From Prochilodus magdalenae (lineage: Eukaryota; Chordata; Actinopteri; Characiformes; Prochilodontidae): a stretch of 64,000 nucleotides of DNA. Of this stretch, positions 11,156 to 23,328 are shown piece by piece. The stretch covers positions 776,001 to 840,000 of the forward strand of contig JAMWET010006979.1 in assembly GCA_024036415.1 (NCBI GenBank). Reading direction: 5' to 3'. The notes below the pieces were generated by a model. The model was given only the letters and a program-made list of their open reading frames with translations, had not been told where the DNA came from and did not search any database. The position numbers and the translations under genes were made by a program. Each line of letters opens with the position of its first letter. The first letter of the stretch is position 1.

Positions 11156-13900
11156 TAATCACAAAAGTATTGTATGCAGCTTAATCACTGAAAAGAGCAC
11201 AGTTGTACTACTCCTCAGGCCAGTGTATAGTCTTCTGGACCTCTGGAAATGAGCACCAACGGTCTTTTTTAAACCACACATCGTTAGCAGTGACGTACCA
11301 AGAACTGCTGATTTTATTCGTCCTAAATCTGTGGTGAAAGTGGTATATAAGTATGGTAATCTAGCAACGGCTCCCATCAGCATTACAGAGGTGATGCCAT
11401 GATGTCATTTTTGTTTGGCACAGCAGTTCAGAGCCTTAAGATGATCCGCCATAGAATCTGATATTACTCAAATGGAGCAATCAACCCAAGAAACCTCTGG
11501 AATATCATGTGCAAATTTATTGGAAGATCCAACCTAGTGCTAATCATGGTTTGTAGGCATTGGCAAATAGTCGAACATAATCCAGAGTCCAGAGTACGAC
11601 TAGCAGGGCACCATGGTTCACAAGGACAGCAATTTGCTGATTATGCATGGCAGGCTGTAATCAAAGGTTACAATCAAAGGATACAAGTTTTTTTAAGGCA
11701 CTCTGATTGTGCACAGATGTTTCTCATAAAAATTTTTCAGTTTTCCAAAACACCATTTTCCCGAATGGCTCCTCGCCTGTTGCTTCATGTTGTAAAGTTC
11801 CAGAATTAATGTCTGAAGTATAAATTTTTTGTGATTTCTTGGGTCACTTAAGGATGTTGTCCTTGCTGGATTAGGCGAAGTATGGGGTGAAGTCAGCCCT
11901 CCAACTATTTAATTTCCATTGCTGTCATTCCAGAGCTTTAAGAAAATGTCTGAAAACATGTTATAGAATTACATAGAAGCTTTAGCAACTCATGTAAAAC
12001 CAAATCTCTCAGTCAGCACTGCGTCTTTAATACAGCTTACATTTTAGGACACTTGCTTTAAGTTGTCAAAGAAACGCAAAGTTTAGTTGTAGAACTGTCT
12101 TTTCTGCTTCTCACTGTCCAAATAATCCCAAACACTGCCAGTGATGCTAAGGTGTGGGCTGGTGTCTTGTTCTGAGAATGCCCGCAGCTTCTTTGTTTGA
12201 TTTCCTCCTCTCAGTAACAGCGACAGCTGCTGACAGTATGGACAGCTACACATACTTTCAGACTTATAGCGTTATGTTGTCTTCTCACAGTGGAAGCAGG
12301 GTGTGCTGATTTCTCTACATCTGTTAGTATTTTTAGACTCCAGTTTGGGCAACACTTTTTGGCAGCTGTTTTTTTTCAAGGTACATAACAACACATGGAA
12401 ACAACAGGTTGAGGTCGCCATTAGCTGCCTATTTTTACCCCATAGTAACTGTCCTCCACACAAAACTACCAGCACACGCATGAGGTATTTGGGAGGAGGC
12501 GGGGACTATCTTCTGATCCCACTTCTGACACCAAAGGTAGCATTGTGTATTGAGTCAGAGAAAGTCATGGTGCTGCTCTGAGTAGTGGTCATTTATTAGA
12601 ACCAGGCAAAATGGACATCCTTCTCCTTCAGTTACTCTGAAACCTCTTTAAGCCAAGTGTTTCAAACTTAAGTCCAAAACAGAGAAACATTTGGTAATTT
12701 GTTTGGAGCTTGGGTCAATGGTCACTACTTCTTTGGGAACGAGGGCAGAGGCATTGAAAGTAAAGATCTTGGGTATTTACATTTATCTCCTCAGTGTACC
12801 ATTTTAGTGCTGAGCAAGCCTGCCAATCAGGCCATGGTCAGGATACGGTTTGACCTAACAAACCTGTCTCTCCATTCTGGTTCTAGCACTTAGTCCATGC
12901 TAAATACGGATCTGGAGCACAGTGAGTGTTGGTTAGCTGCCCTCTGAATGGGGTGGCCATATAATTGAAGGGTTTCATGCTTCCAGCAAAGGGGCAAAAG
13001 GCCTGAGTGCAGACACTTGAGTCTAAAAGCAGCGTGAATGCAAGGCTGGGAGAGGTTGTCTAAGGTTAAACTCCATTAGGGTGGAGTCTAAATGTGACTT
13101 TTCTCCCTTTTCAGATTTTGGATGGATTCCACGTGTTGTGCTGATTTACAGCTTCTAGTTTTTAGTTGTTTTGGCTGGTGTCACAAAGTCTGTACATCTG
13201 TGGTACATGTGTCATTTACACCCCTCTGCTCATGTGAAATTGCACAATGACTCTGTAGAAGTACTATTAACATTTGTGGTTTGCTTCCCAATCTAACAGT
13301 TCATTTAAAGGTACCTGTAGGTCTTGTCTTCAGATATATGCCTCATTATGAAAAATGACCATACTCTGAAAAACGAAGGTTCTTGGGATTATTATTTTCT
13401 CTCACAGAGCTCTTTAAACTTCAGACACACAGTCACGAAGTATCTAATGTGTTTAAAGTGTCCAGGTGTTTTAGCGGGCCACCACAAGCTATTCTATCAA
13501 ATTGTATCTAGCTGTTTTAAAATATACACGATGAAATAAATGTTCTGTGCTGATGGTTTGGCCTGGCCGGAGTCTGGATTTAAACGCTATAAAGAATATT
13601 TGGTCTCACATTAAACACAAATGAACTTGGCAGCGTTTTCTGACTGTATCAAGCCATCAGTGCCGAGTGGAAAGATGCTGACTCGTCTTTCTATAAAAGG
13701 GTGTCTGCAAGTTAACTTAAAGAAATCAAAGTAAAAGTTATTCAACACTGACATATAGTATGTATTTGTGATTTTAATAATTTGTTTAATCTTGATTAGA
13801 GAAACATTGATTAGAAATGCCCAACCCCTTGATTAGTTTCTCATTTTCATTCTCAGGGTCTCATTTATAAACATTTTTATAAAATTTTCTGGAAGACAGA
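11156..13900. other. intergenic, no gene seen
   Basis: AT-rich sequence. I see no coding exon and no clear repeat. Confidence 0.5.
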
Positions 13901-13902
13901 AT

Positions 13903-13942
13903 TTTTTATTATTATTATATTATTATTATTATTATTATTATT
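13903..13942. repeat. (ATT)n microsatellite
   Basis: About 12 ATT units with one ATAT interruption. Confidence 0.9.
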
Positions 13943-14260
13943 GTTTACCTTTTTTTCTATGCACATGAGAATATCTATATAGCTACTGCTGATCTTGAGT
14001 ATGCAGAAACCCACTACAGGTAGAAAAGTCCAATTGCCCATTAAACTTTTTACAAGATGTTTCAACAATTGTTGGAATGATTTGTGACTGTGATGCTCAT
14101 ACAACGCAAAAGTGTTTGGTCTGTCCACAAAAAACAAATTTGCTTAACTTTGTAGAAAACATTAAAATAATAAAGCGCTTTGTATGAAAATAGGTCAGAA
14201 TCTTCCAAATAATCCACATTTGTTTTTACATTTTTTCATTTCAATGTAATCAAGTTAAAT

Positions 14261-14469
14261 ATTTACATTTCTGGCATTTAGCTGACGCTCTTATCCAGAG
14301 CGACTTACAAGGTTAATCAGGCCAGTGTAGTGTTAGGAGTCTTGCCCAAGGACTCTTATTGGTGTAGCACAGCATAGTCACCCAGACCGGGATTTGAACC
14401 CCAGTCTCCCACGTATGGTGGTGGCTACTTGGTGGGTAGTGGTGTTATCCGCTGAGCTACACCAACCAC
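14261..14469 (-). repeat. tRNA-headed SINE, GACTCCTAACACTAC family (copy 2)
   Basis: On the minus strand it reads GGTTGGTGTAGCTCAGCGGA (A box), GACTGGGGTTCAAATCCCGG (B box), CTTGGGCAAGACTCCTAACA, and a tail GTAAGTCGCTCTGGATAAGA, then GCGTC. This is the best-preserved of the four copies. It is not a working tRNA gene: the head runs into a SINE body. Confidence 0.8.
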
Positions 14470-14679
14470 AAATATAACACAAAGTGTAAAAATAAATCTA
14501 ATTATGTTACTCAAAATTGTTTTTGCTTTGAATATTTTGTTTATTATGAATCAAATAAAGTAGCACACTAACAGGTACAATTATTTTTTTTAATTATTGT
14601 GTTTATTGCTGGAATTTTAAATAGAAAGTTAGAAAGTATTTTCACATGTAAGCGCTAATAGTTATATGTGCCTGTTTAC

Positions 14680-14681
<2 letters not shown>

Positions 14682-14760
<79 letters not shown>
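14682..14760. repeat. (GATA)n microsatellite followed by (TTACA)n
   Basis: About 20 perfect GATA units, then ATTACATTACATTACATTAT. GATA arrays are common in fish; the TTACA run marks a common SINE tail type. Confidence 0.95.
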
Positions 14761-14769
14761 TACATTACA

Positions 14770-16340
14770 TTACATTATGGATATGTGCTTATTTGCTTTA
14801 CCCTCCTAATCACTCTGGCATTGGCCTATGCTAAGTCTAATCATCAGCTTGATCTTCACTGACCCTGAGCCATTTAAAAAGCTATACACCAGACAAGGAT
14901 TGTGTGCATGCACTTACAAGTGTCTTGAGATTTAAGCAGATGTCTTTCACTGGTGGAAGATGCTACATTTTTGTAGCTGTGTGGGTTTTTTGGAGGATCT
15001 AAAGGACAGAGTGGATTGAGTGTCCCTGATATTCTAATCCGAGCTGTAAATCTACAGCCTGCTGCCCTGGACAGAAACCTGGCGTTCGGTACAAGAAGGC
15101 CCTGGCTGCCCCGGCAGCACGAGCAGTAACATTTGTCAATTTGTTTTTCAATAGCTCCTAGAGACCCAGTGTTTTTTTCTTCCTTTTCATAGACCTTGAC
15201 AATACCGCAGAATTTTAAAACCAGGTTTTTGGATGAGCCTTGAGTGAGATCACTGAGTAGATATTTAGAGGAATCAAGTTCAATGCTGTCAAGCAGCTAT
15301 TTGAATTGTGAGGAGTGAGTTAAATATCATGGCTGAAATCAAATTACAGAATAGCAAGTCTATAAGGACACCTCGGTCATATTAAAGAATTTCCAGCAGC
15401 TGCCCCATTTAGGCTATTAAGCAGACTTTTCATAGACAAGAGCCATTCATTAAGCCTTTGTTAAGACAAACAGGCTGTGTAATCCAGTGAAGACACCTCT
15501 CTCAGACAAAAGAACCTTAAACCGGCCTTTAGTTTGGAGTGAACCTGTGGGCCTCTGTCATAAGCTCTAGACATTTGGTCAATAGTCTGATGAGTCAGTG
15601 TTTTTCTTTAATAAGGAGGAAGGTAACTCATGGTTTTATTGGCCCATATAATAAAAGCAGAGTTGACTCTGATAAATCTCTTTATTAGTTGCTCATGTCG
15701 TCCTGCTGAGTTCATCCCAGTTAAACATTTTCTTTTTTAATGCAATTTAGCGGAAGGACAGTAAAGTGAGTGTAGTGTGACTGAGCTGTCCAGTTTGCTG
15801 GAAGCGAGTCATACTTTATGTGTACAGCATATGGCTTTAATACATCTTTATTAATATGCATACATCTGAAATTATTTTTCTATCTTTTTGACTAAATTAT
15901 GTACATTATGTAAATAATAGAATAATGGATTTATGCTGTTTAAACAATCTCGTTTTGTTTCACTTTGTGTACAAAAATTGTACAAAAAACTGAAACGTTA
16001 ATCATAAAGTATAATATTTTATTTTTTTCAGTTAACAGCCAGGAGTTCATTATGATCAGTAGCCATTATTGCAATATTGCAAGGTATAATTATATATTAT
16101 TCAATAATATTATCGTATTTATATTGTCACTGTCACATTAAACCTCCAAAATATTAACTTTACAAAGGAATTAAAAACCATCTATAACTTCTAATGTGGG
16201 TTAATAAAAGCAACTTTGAACCATTTATTCATAATGAAATATACACACTGTATGTAAAGAGCAGTGCAGGGCAGTTGTCATAAAATAAAAACAGACAGAA
16301 GTAAGATACAAGATATACTTTTATATTTTTTGAAATATAT
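14770..16340. other. intergenic, non-repetitive block
   Basis: No coding exon and no repeat family recognised. The part 15350-15700 is mixed-composition unique sequence with TTTATTG and TTATTAG motifs and could be a conserved non-coding element, but that needs a cross-species alignment. Confidence 0.4.
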
Positions 16341-16489
16341 TATGCATTATCTGCATGCAAGCGTTAGCACGTCTTCTGTAAGGAATGTATTCATGGTTAT
16401 TTTTCTCTCTTTGATTCGAAGTTGTTAGCATATGCTAGGTAATTCTATGTTCCAGTATGTTACAGAGTTTTGGCCTCTCTTATTTCTTA

Positions 16490-16580
16490 GCATTACAATG
16501 GCATTGACATGGTGGTGACGTGTTATTGTGTGTTGAACTGATACGACTGGATCAGACACAGCAGTGCTGTAGCAGGTCAG
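16490..16580. repeat. fragment of a common fish dispersed repeat
   Basis: GGCATTGACATGGTGGTGAC, GTGTTATTGTGTGTTGAACT and GGATCAGACACAGCAGTGCT match the known fish repeat phrase 'tggtgacgtg...gtgtgttg.tctggta.gagtggatcagacacagcagtgctg'. Family not named. Confidence 0.5.
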
Positions 16581-16855
16581 TAGCACAATGGCACATTCAC
16601 AGCACACAGAAGAGTATATCGGAAAGTTATTACATAAAAACACCTGACAAAATATCAGTGCTGGCCATTTAACGGCATTACATTAAGGCATCCTGAAGGC
16701 ACATGTAAATACAGGATGATAAACTAACAGTCTAATAAAGACGAAAGCTGGACCAGCTCCCTCTTCAGATAAGCCAACACTACAGCTAATGCTAAAGCTA
16801 ACAGTGAGGCTAATCGGTGCAATGCTGTAAACTGAGAGGATATCGTACACAAGGT

Positions 16856-17130
16856 CTTTTAGCACAAGGGTACACATCAGGACATACGTCCATGTGTATT
16901 AAGACGTGACCATGTTTGATCCCAAATTCAAGCTTTGAGCAATCCTGTTTACTGTCCTGCTTTCCAAGCTAACTGTTAGCAGCTAAGCTAAGAAAAGCTT
17001 AAGCCCCATTTGGACTGGATTAAGGTGGTATGGTGTAATTGAAACCAGAAAGATCCTGGCACATTTTGCCTTCAATAAAGCGAGTGAAAGAAATAACCTC
17101 AGATTATATTAATGTGAAATTATGAATCGA
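16856..17130. repeat. duplicated block A (near-identical to 18735-19015)
   Basis: 275 bp from CTTTTAGCACAAGGGTACAC to AAATTATGAATCGA. It differs from the copy at 18735-19015 by about eight substitutions and one 6-bp indel, so identity is roughly 97 per cent by eye. Confidence 0.9.
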
Positions 17131-17699
17131 CATGTTACCATTTCCTGTGGACCAGGAGTTGCCTAAGTATGGAAGCACTCGAAGAGCTATTGACCAAAGT
17201 TAAGCAGATGTGTGTCCTAGCTCAAACTCGGGACTTCAGAATGTAAAATTTTCTGGAAAGAAGTTCGATTTTTGCTGTGATGTTGGCTGTTGGCTGTTGG
17301 CTGTGAATTCCACGCTAATGACAGTGGATTCACTTAACAGATGGTTGGGGTAAATGGAATAGCAGCTCAGTTAAATGTTTTGACTTCTTGTCTTCCACTC
17401 TTTTCTGGACTAAATGAGGTGCCTAAATCATGTAGCCACTACCATCCTTACCATTTAAACCAAGATTCCTTATCCTGTGTAAATCGGTTCTTAACATTAC
17501 TATCCTGTTGTAGACTGGCATTAACCCACCACTCCATGGAAAACTAACCACACCCGAATCGGACCGTTAGATATTGTATTTAAAAGAATGCAAATACAAT
17601 AACTAATGAATATTATCTTATGAGTAAGCATAAGCAGAAATCATCAGGCACAACCCAAGTCCCCAGTTCAGCACTGTGTAAATATATGTAAATAAAAAC

Positions 17700-18185
17700 A
17701 GAATGCAGTGATGTGCAAATCCAAAAACCCATGTTTTATTAGCTATAGAACACAGAACACATATCAGATGCTAAAAGTGAGACATTTTATCATTTCATTC
17801 AGTAATTCAATAATTCAAATTAGAATTTGGAACAAAATTTGGGAAGTTGGGACAGGGCCATGTCTACCATTGTGCAACATCCCCTCTTTCTTAACAGCAG
17901 TCGGTAGACATATGTGTAGTGAGGAAACCAATTGCAGGAGTTTTGGGACAGGAATGTTGTTCCATTCTTGTCTGATGTAAGATTCTAGCTGCTCAACAGT
18001 CCTGGGTCCTCTTTTCCAGATTTTACATTCATGATGCACCGAATGTTTTCTATTGGTGAAAGGTCTGGACTGCAGGCAAGCCAATTCAGCACCTGGAAGC
18101 TTTTTCTGCGAAGGCATTCTGTTGTGATGGATGCAGTATGTGGTTTAGCATTGTTGTGCAGAACTATTCAAGGCCTTCCCTGAAA
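17700..18185 (-). mobile_element. degenerate IS630/Tc1-type transposase relic
   Basis: On the minus strand, 18074-18045 encodes CSPDLSPIEN, equivalent to the 'SPDLNPIEN' signature around the last catalytic region of Tc1/mariner-type transposases. It is followed in another frame by GPRTVEQLESYIRQEWNNIP. The left part (AGTTGGGACAGGGCCATGTC) resembles a fish DNA-transposon family I cannot name with confidence (Kolobok has similar sequence). Frames are broken. Confidence 0.5.
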
Positions 18186-18210
18186 GAGATGTTGTCTGGA
18201 TGGGTGTAAA

Positions 18211-18414
18211 TTTACATTAATGAGCTGACGCTCTTATCCAGTGCGACTTACAAGGTTAATGATTACAGGTGGGCCACTGTAGTGTTAGGAGTTTTGCCCA
18301 AGGACTCTTATTGGTGTAGCTCAGCATAGTCACCCAGACTGGGAATCGAACCCCAGTCTCCCACATGTAGAGGTGGCTGAGTAGTTGTGTTACCCACTGA
18401 GCTACACCAACCAC
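18211..18414 (-). repeat. tRNA-headed SINE, GACTCCTAACACTAC family (copy 3)
   Basis: Minus-strand copy with GTTGGTGTAGCTCAGTGGGT, then GACTGGGGTTCGATTCCCAG, a perfect GGTTCGATTCC B box. Abuts the degenerate transposon at 17700-18185. Confidence 0.8.
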
Positions 18415-18618
18415 TAAATTTGGTTCTCAAATCTCTAAAGGTCTACAAGCTAGTTCTGCCTGACTTTCAGGATCAGACGCTGGCTCAAACTGACACAGCA
18501 GATCTGACTACATTATAAGAACATAGGCGAGCTGACCAATCAGAACATACTGGGCTTGATTCTTCTAAATATCTAACAAAATATTTTAGACAGAGGGTAA
18601 ATACAGAGGTAGAGTATG

Positions 18619-18734
18619 AGAGTTCTCTGAATATTGAAGCATAAGAATGAGCATAAACATCCCCTTCAAGATTCTCGCTTCCACTTTGGGATAGGCCTTG
18701 CCTAAAGATTAAAGTGACCTCATATAACTGTACC
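18619..18734. repeat. block B, direct repeat left of A'
   Basis: GAGTTCTCTGAATATTGAAG through ACCTCATATAACTGTACC, about 115 bp, repeated at 19015-19130 with about ten differences. Confidence 0.85.
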
Positions 18735-19015
18735 CTTTTAGCACAAGGGTACACATCAGGACATACGTCCATGTGTATTAAGACGTGACCATGTTTGATC
18801 CCATATTCAAGCATAGAGCAATCCTGTTTACTGTCCTACTTTCCAAGCTAACTGTTAGCAGCTAAGCTAAGAAAAGCTTAAGCCCCATTTGGACTGGATT
18901 AAGGTGGTATGGTGTAATTTAAATTGAAACCAGAAAGATTCTGGCACATTTTGCCTTCAATAAAACGAGTGAAAGAAATAACCTCAGATCATATTAATGT
19001 GAAATTATGAATCGA
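18735..19015. repeat. duplicated block A' (copy of 16856-17130)
   Basis: 281 bp copy of block A with a 6-bp insertion (TTTAAA near 18918). It lies exactly between the direct repeats B and B'. Confidence 0.9.
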
Positions 19016-19130
19016 GTGTTCTCTCAATATTGAAGCATATAAATGAGCATAAAAATCCCCTTCAAGATTCTCGCTTGCACTTCAGGATGGGCCTTGCCTA
19101 AAGATTAAAGTGACCTCATATAACTGTACC
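19016..19130. repeat. block B', direct repeat right of A'
   Basis: GTTCTCTCAATATTGAAGCA through CCTCATATAACTGTACC repeats block B in the same orientation. Confidence 0.85.
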
Positions 19131-19816
19131 ATGTTATGGAGAGTATTCTCCCCAAAGAGGAGGCAGATGGCTTATTTGTATGCACAATCATTTGGAACTC
19201 ATAAACTCTCTAAAGTCTATGCAAATGTTCTTAAGGCAAGCAAGGTCATTGGCTCCACTTGAGAGTCCCCTGTCCTCTTGTATGATTTGTAGCTTTGCTT
19301 AGCCTGCCTTCTTTGCATTTCATGAGCTAACACCAAAGAAAGGATTTCCTGTTGGTTTTGAGGGTTTTTAGAGTGCTGAGATTCAAAAAGCCGAAATTAA
19401 ATATGAGTTCTTTCCTTCCCTATTTTCTACTCATGACTAAACGCCCTGAAAATAATTAGGCTGTTCTTATGTCTCCTGCTCTCCAGTCATTCAGCGAAAT
19501 TCTGTTTATTTCTTGGCCTCAGTCGTTTGCTCTTTTTGTGCTCCATACACAAGTCATAAAGTGAGCATTATATTGCTGATTAAAGACATATTAAAATGAA
19601 TCGAAGCATTAAGTCCAGAGATCAGGGGATGCGTTCTGACTATGCGGTTTGGCAAAGTCGCAGCAACTTCATGTGCACTTAACTTCAAGGTTCGTCAGAG
19701 GAAGCGATATACAACGATATAGCATGTGCCTTGCTGTTTTGATGCGGCGTATTGGAGATGTTTTATATACAGTTCAGTATCAATAACATCAACAACAACA
19801 TCTCAGTCACAACACT
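19131..19816. other. intergenic, nothing recognised
   Basis: Unique-looking sequence between block B' and SINE copy 3. Confidence 0.5.
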
Positions 19817-20098
19817 GGACGGCATGGTGGGACGGTGGGTAGTGCTGTCGCCTACGAAGGTACTGGGTTTGATTCTCAGGTGGGGTGTCCAGGGAGGAGT
19901 TTCCTCTCACAGTCCCAAGGCATGTAGTCGGCTGATTTGGAGATGCTAAATGGCTCATAGGTGTGAGTGTGTATGTCTGTGTGCCTGCCCTGCAATAGAT
20001 TGGCGCCCTATCCAGGGCATTTCCTGCTCTCTGCCCACTGAATTCTGTAAGCACCCCTGTGACCCCAGATGGATAAAGTGGTTTAGAAGTGAGTGAGT
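19817..20098 (+). repeat. tRNA-headed SINE-like repeat (copy 3)
   Basis: GGACGGCATGGTGGGACGGT, TACTGGGTTTGATTCTCAGG, GTGTGAGTGTGTATGTCTGT, then a tail GATGGATAAAGTGGTTTAGA and GTGAGTGAG. Confidence 0.8.
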
Positions 20099-20183
20099 TT
20101 CAGCATTTGATATGTTTTCTTTGGAGTTTATTGATAGCTTGCATAGCGTCCCCAGTTGTTTTGGAAGCTGGGCTATATGTTAA

Positions 20184-21468
20184 CCCATAAGAGTCCAGAT
20201 CCGTGTCCCCTTAAGGGAAAATAATGAAGGGACAGTCATAAGATCATAAAGGATCTGTCTTATTGTGACCAAGAGGTCACATGGTGTCTTGTGTAAATAG
20301 AGTCATAATACCGGTAGCACATGTCACAACAACAACAGTTTCATAACTGGTATTCCATCATGGTGTTCTAGAAATGGCATCAGAATGGGTATATGTAATA
20401 TAGAGTATGGGTATATGTAATATAGATATGGGTATATGTAATATAGAATATGGGTATGTGTAATATAGATATGGGTATATGTAATATAGAATATGGGTAT
20501 ATGTAATATAGAATATGGGTATGTGTAATATAGAATATGAGTATATGTAATACAGAATATGGGTATATGTAATATAGAATACGGGTATATGTTATATAGA
20601 ATGTGGGTATATGTAATATAGAACATGGATATATGTAATACAGAATATGGGTATATGTAATATAGAATATGGGTATATGGAATATGGAATATTGGTATAT
20701 GTAATATAGAATATGGGTATATGGAATATAGAATATGGGTATATGTAATATAGAATATGGGTATATACAATATGGAATATGGGTATATGTAAAATAGAAT
20801 GTGGGTATATGTAATATAGAACATGGATATATGTAATACAGAATATGGGTATATGTAATATAGAATGTGGATATATGTAATTTAGAATACGGGTATATGT
20901 AATATAGATATGGGTATTTATTATATAGAATATGGGTATATGTTATATAGAATATGGGTATGTGTGATATAGAATATGGGTATATGAGATATAGAATATG
21001 GGTGTATGTAATATAGAATATGGGTATATGTAATATAGATATGGGTATATATTATATATAATATGGGTATGTGTAATATAGAATATGGATATATGAGATA
21101 TAGAATATGGGTGTATGTGATATAGAATATGGGTATATGTTATATAGAATGTGGGTGTATGTAATATAGTATATGTTATATGGAATATGGGTATATGAAC
21201 ATTAGAGCTCTTAAATGGGTTGAAACCTTTTAGGTCCAAAAACGAGACTGTAAATGAGCTGGTTTTGTCTCTAACTGCACTAACCAAGCATATTGCCTAT
21301 TTGTAAATGAGGTCATATGTTCACCTACTGTCATGTGACTGCATCCAGGATGTTGGGTATAGGTCACTAAGGGACTCCGTGTGTTCAGGTGAAGGATAAA
21401 GCTGTATAAAGAACTTTACAGATGTTTAAAAGGCTTGTGACACATACGTCACTGTGGGCTCTTATGGG
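20184..21468. mobile_element. piggyBac-like non-autonomous element (MITE)
   Basis: The element is flanked on both sides by TTAA (20180-20183 and 21469-21472), the piggyBac target site. The left end is CCCATAAGAGTCCA and the right end, read inward, is CCCATAAGAGCCCA, a 14-bp terminal inverted repeat with one mismatch. It has no transposase frame; the interior is taken up by the tandem array at 20391-21190. CCCATAAGARCCCA-type ends are known from vertebrate piggyBac-like families such as Looper. Confidence 0.75.
20391..21190. repeat. 22-bp minisatellite inside the piggyBac-like element
   Basis: About 36 units of ATGGGTATATGTAATATAGA plus AT, with variants (TTATATAG, GATATAG, AATACAG) and some shortened units lacking AATATG spacing. 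Long open frames on the minus strand (IPIFYITYTH repeats) come from the array and are not genes. Confidence 0.95.
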
Positions 21469-21472
21469 TTAA

Positions 21473-22500
21473 GCTTATTGCTATCACCATTAATGTGTTT
21501 TTAATACAGGTGGTACCTTTTGAATGCATGTAGCCTTTCATCCCTCTGGCTTTAGGTGAGTATTACATGTTCCATTTGTGCGTGTTTGTGATGGATTATG
21601 AGCCCTGTATTTTCCATGGCGTTTTTAATGTTTGGAGAGTGTTAGAGTACAGCAGGTTCAGATTAGTCCAGTCCTCGTCTTGATTGATGTTGTTCTTGGA
21701 AACCCGGCCTCGAGGCTCCTTGTTGACCAAGAAATAATCGTTTGTTATTTGGTATAAATTAGAGACCACCTACAATATTTACTCCCGTTAGTAATTAGAT
21801 AGTTGCAGTGGATAGGAGTTTCCTTTAATAATTTTTTTCCCATGTTGCATTGAAAACTGAGCTGTACGGACATTTTTTTCTTTATTTGAGTATAAATATT
21901 TGACCATCTAATTTGCAGTCCTCCATTATTTTCCCTTTTTTTTCCTTTTTCTGTTTGCAGGATTGACTTCGCTGTAATAGTGTTAGTTCCAGTCAGTCTA
22001 TATGTAATCATAAGGGATTAGTAATATGGTCCATAGGCCTCATTTAGACGTTACTGTTATTACTGTCAGTTTGCTATGCTAATAAAGGCAATCATACAAT
22101 TAAACCCCGAAGTTATGTAAGGAATAGCATTTACATTCTGTATGGCCAGACTGATGTCTGCACTGCTGACTGTTTTCAGACTGTTTTGAGGTTATGAAAT
22201 GACAATTGTAGGAAAAAGGAAGTGTTCTTTTCTCCCTATGCAGAACAGATTTAATAACTATGCAGAGCGCTTGTCATTAAGTCTTAGGAATACAAATGTG
22301 GGGTCAGTTTAGAGCTTACCTCCCACAGAAGGTCACTGCTTCTTTAAATGAACTACGGGTAAGAAGTAATTTAGACATTACCAGCTTCTTTTTTATCATC
22401 GCAAGTTTGGTGCCAGTGATAACAGTGGCTTGTAAGGGTTAATAAGCTTGCATTGTTACTGGGCTTTATAAAACTGCATCTGTTGGAGGATACTAATTAA
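21473..22500. other. intergenic, nothing recognised
   Basis: AT-rich; no coding exon or named repeat. Confidence 0.5.
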
Positions 22501-22544
22501 AATGGCATGTTCCCGTCCCATTTCTGACTAGTAGTAATATTAAA

Positions 22545-22580
22545 GGGGAGGGGGCGGCCGATGAAGTCATGCTATAAATC
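22545..22580 (+). promoter_or_regulatory. promoter-like motif cluster (GC box, AP-1/CRE-like site, TATA box)
   Basis: GGGGAGGGGGCGGCC (22546-22559), ATGAAGTCAT (22561-22570) and GCTATAAATC (22571-22580) follow each other within 35 bp, the spacing of a TATA promoter firing to the right. No gene can be tied to it: the next ATG (22698) starts a frame of only 21 codons. It could be a non-coding RNA promoter or chance. Confidence 0.3.
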
Positions 22581-22645
22581 CTCCAGAAGTAGAGCTCTGC
22601 AGGAGTGCATTTTATTCTGATCTGTAGTCGTGGGATTCCGGCTTG

Positions 22646-22684
22646 CTCTCTCTCTCTCTCTCCCTCTCTCTCTCTCTCTCTTTC
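22646..22684. repeat. (CT)n microsatellite
   Basis: CT repeat with one CTCCCT interruption, inside the short GC-richer patch 22540-22900. Confidence 0.9.
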
Positions 22685-23328
22685 TCCTCCCTTCAAGATG
22701 TTTTGCCTGCTGAATAATGAAGTCGGTCTCGGCGGACTGGCAAGCCAGACCGATGTGGCCTAAGCCCAAAAGCGCACAGCCCACAAGCTGCAGAAAGCCG
22801 TGGTGCAGGGGAAAACCCAGCAGGCAAAATTGCAAACTGACAAAGCTGCAAAACATATGTTTGTTTGAAGGCCTGAGGGAAGGCAAGGACCCTGTTATAT
22901 GGACGCACACATGAATGCACACACAACAGTTCACAATGACTAATCTTTGGACAGGGGGGTTTCAATCTGCTCCTTTGGGGACCGTCAAGTCAAGTTTATT
23001 TGGAAAGAAAATTGAAAACAACACAGAAATGTGGAGCAAAGTGCTTCAGAGCAGGTCAAAACCAAGTGTGCAGATCCACACCTTTACTGGTGGACAAACA
23101 GCCTATGCACAAGCGTTTGCTGATTATGAAGTAATCAGATTTATAGAGGTGCACAAAAAAGCAAACCTTTCGGAATGACAAGGCTATCTGGCCGTTATCT
23201 AAATCAGAAATACAGACAAACACGATCTGAGTAAACTAACGGCACACAAACACTTTAGCACAAAAAGGCAAATTAATCAGAATTCCTTCACAGACTGGTG
23301 TAAATCGTATTTGCAGCTAAACTCAGTG

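Noticed and set aside
14261..14469. tRNA gene
   Set aside because: A and B boxes are present but the head merges into a SINE body shared by three other copies, and no complete cloverleaf with anticodon arm can be drawn.
20324..21287. 166- and 114-codon frames with IPIFYITYTH repeats
   Set aside because: Translation of the 22-bp minisatellite; its unit length is not a multiple of three, so the peptide pattern is incidental.
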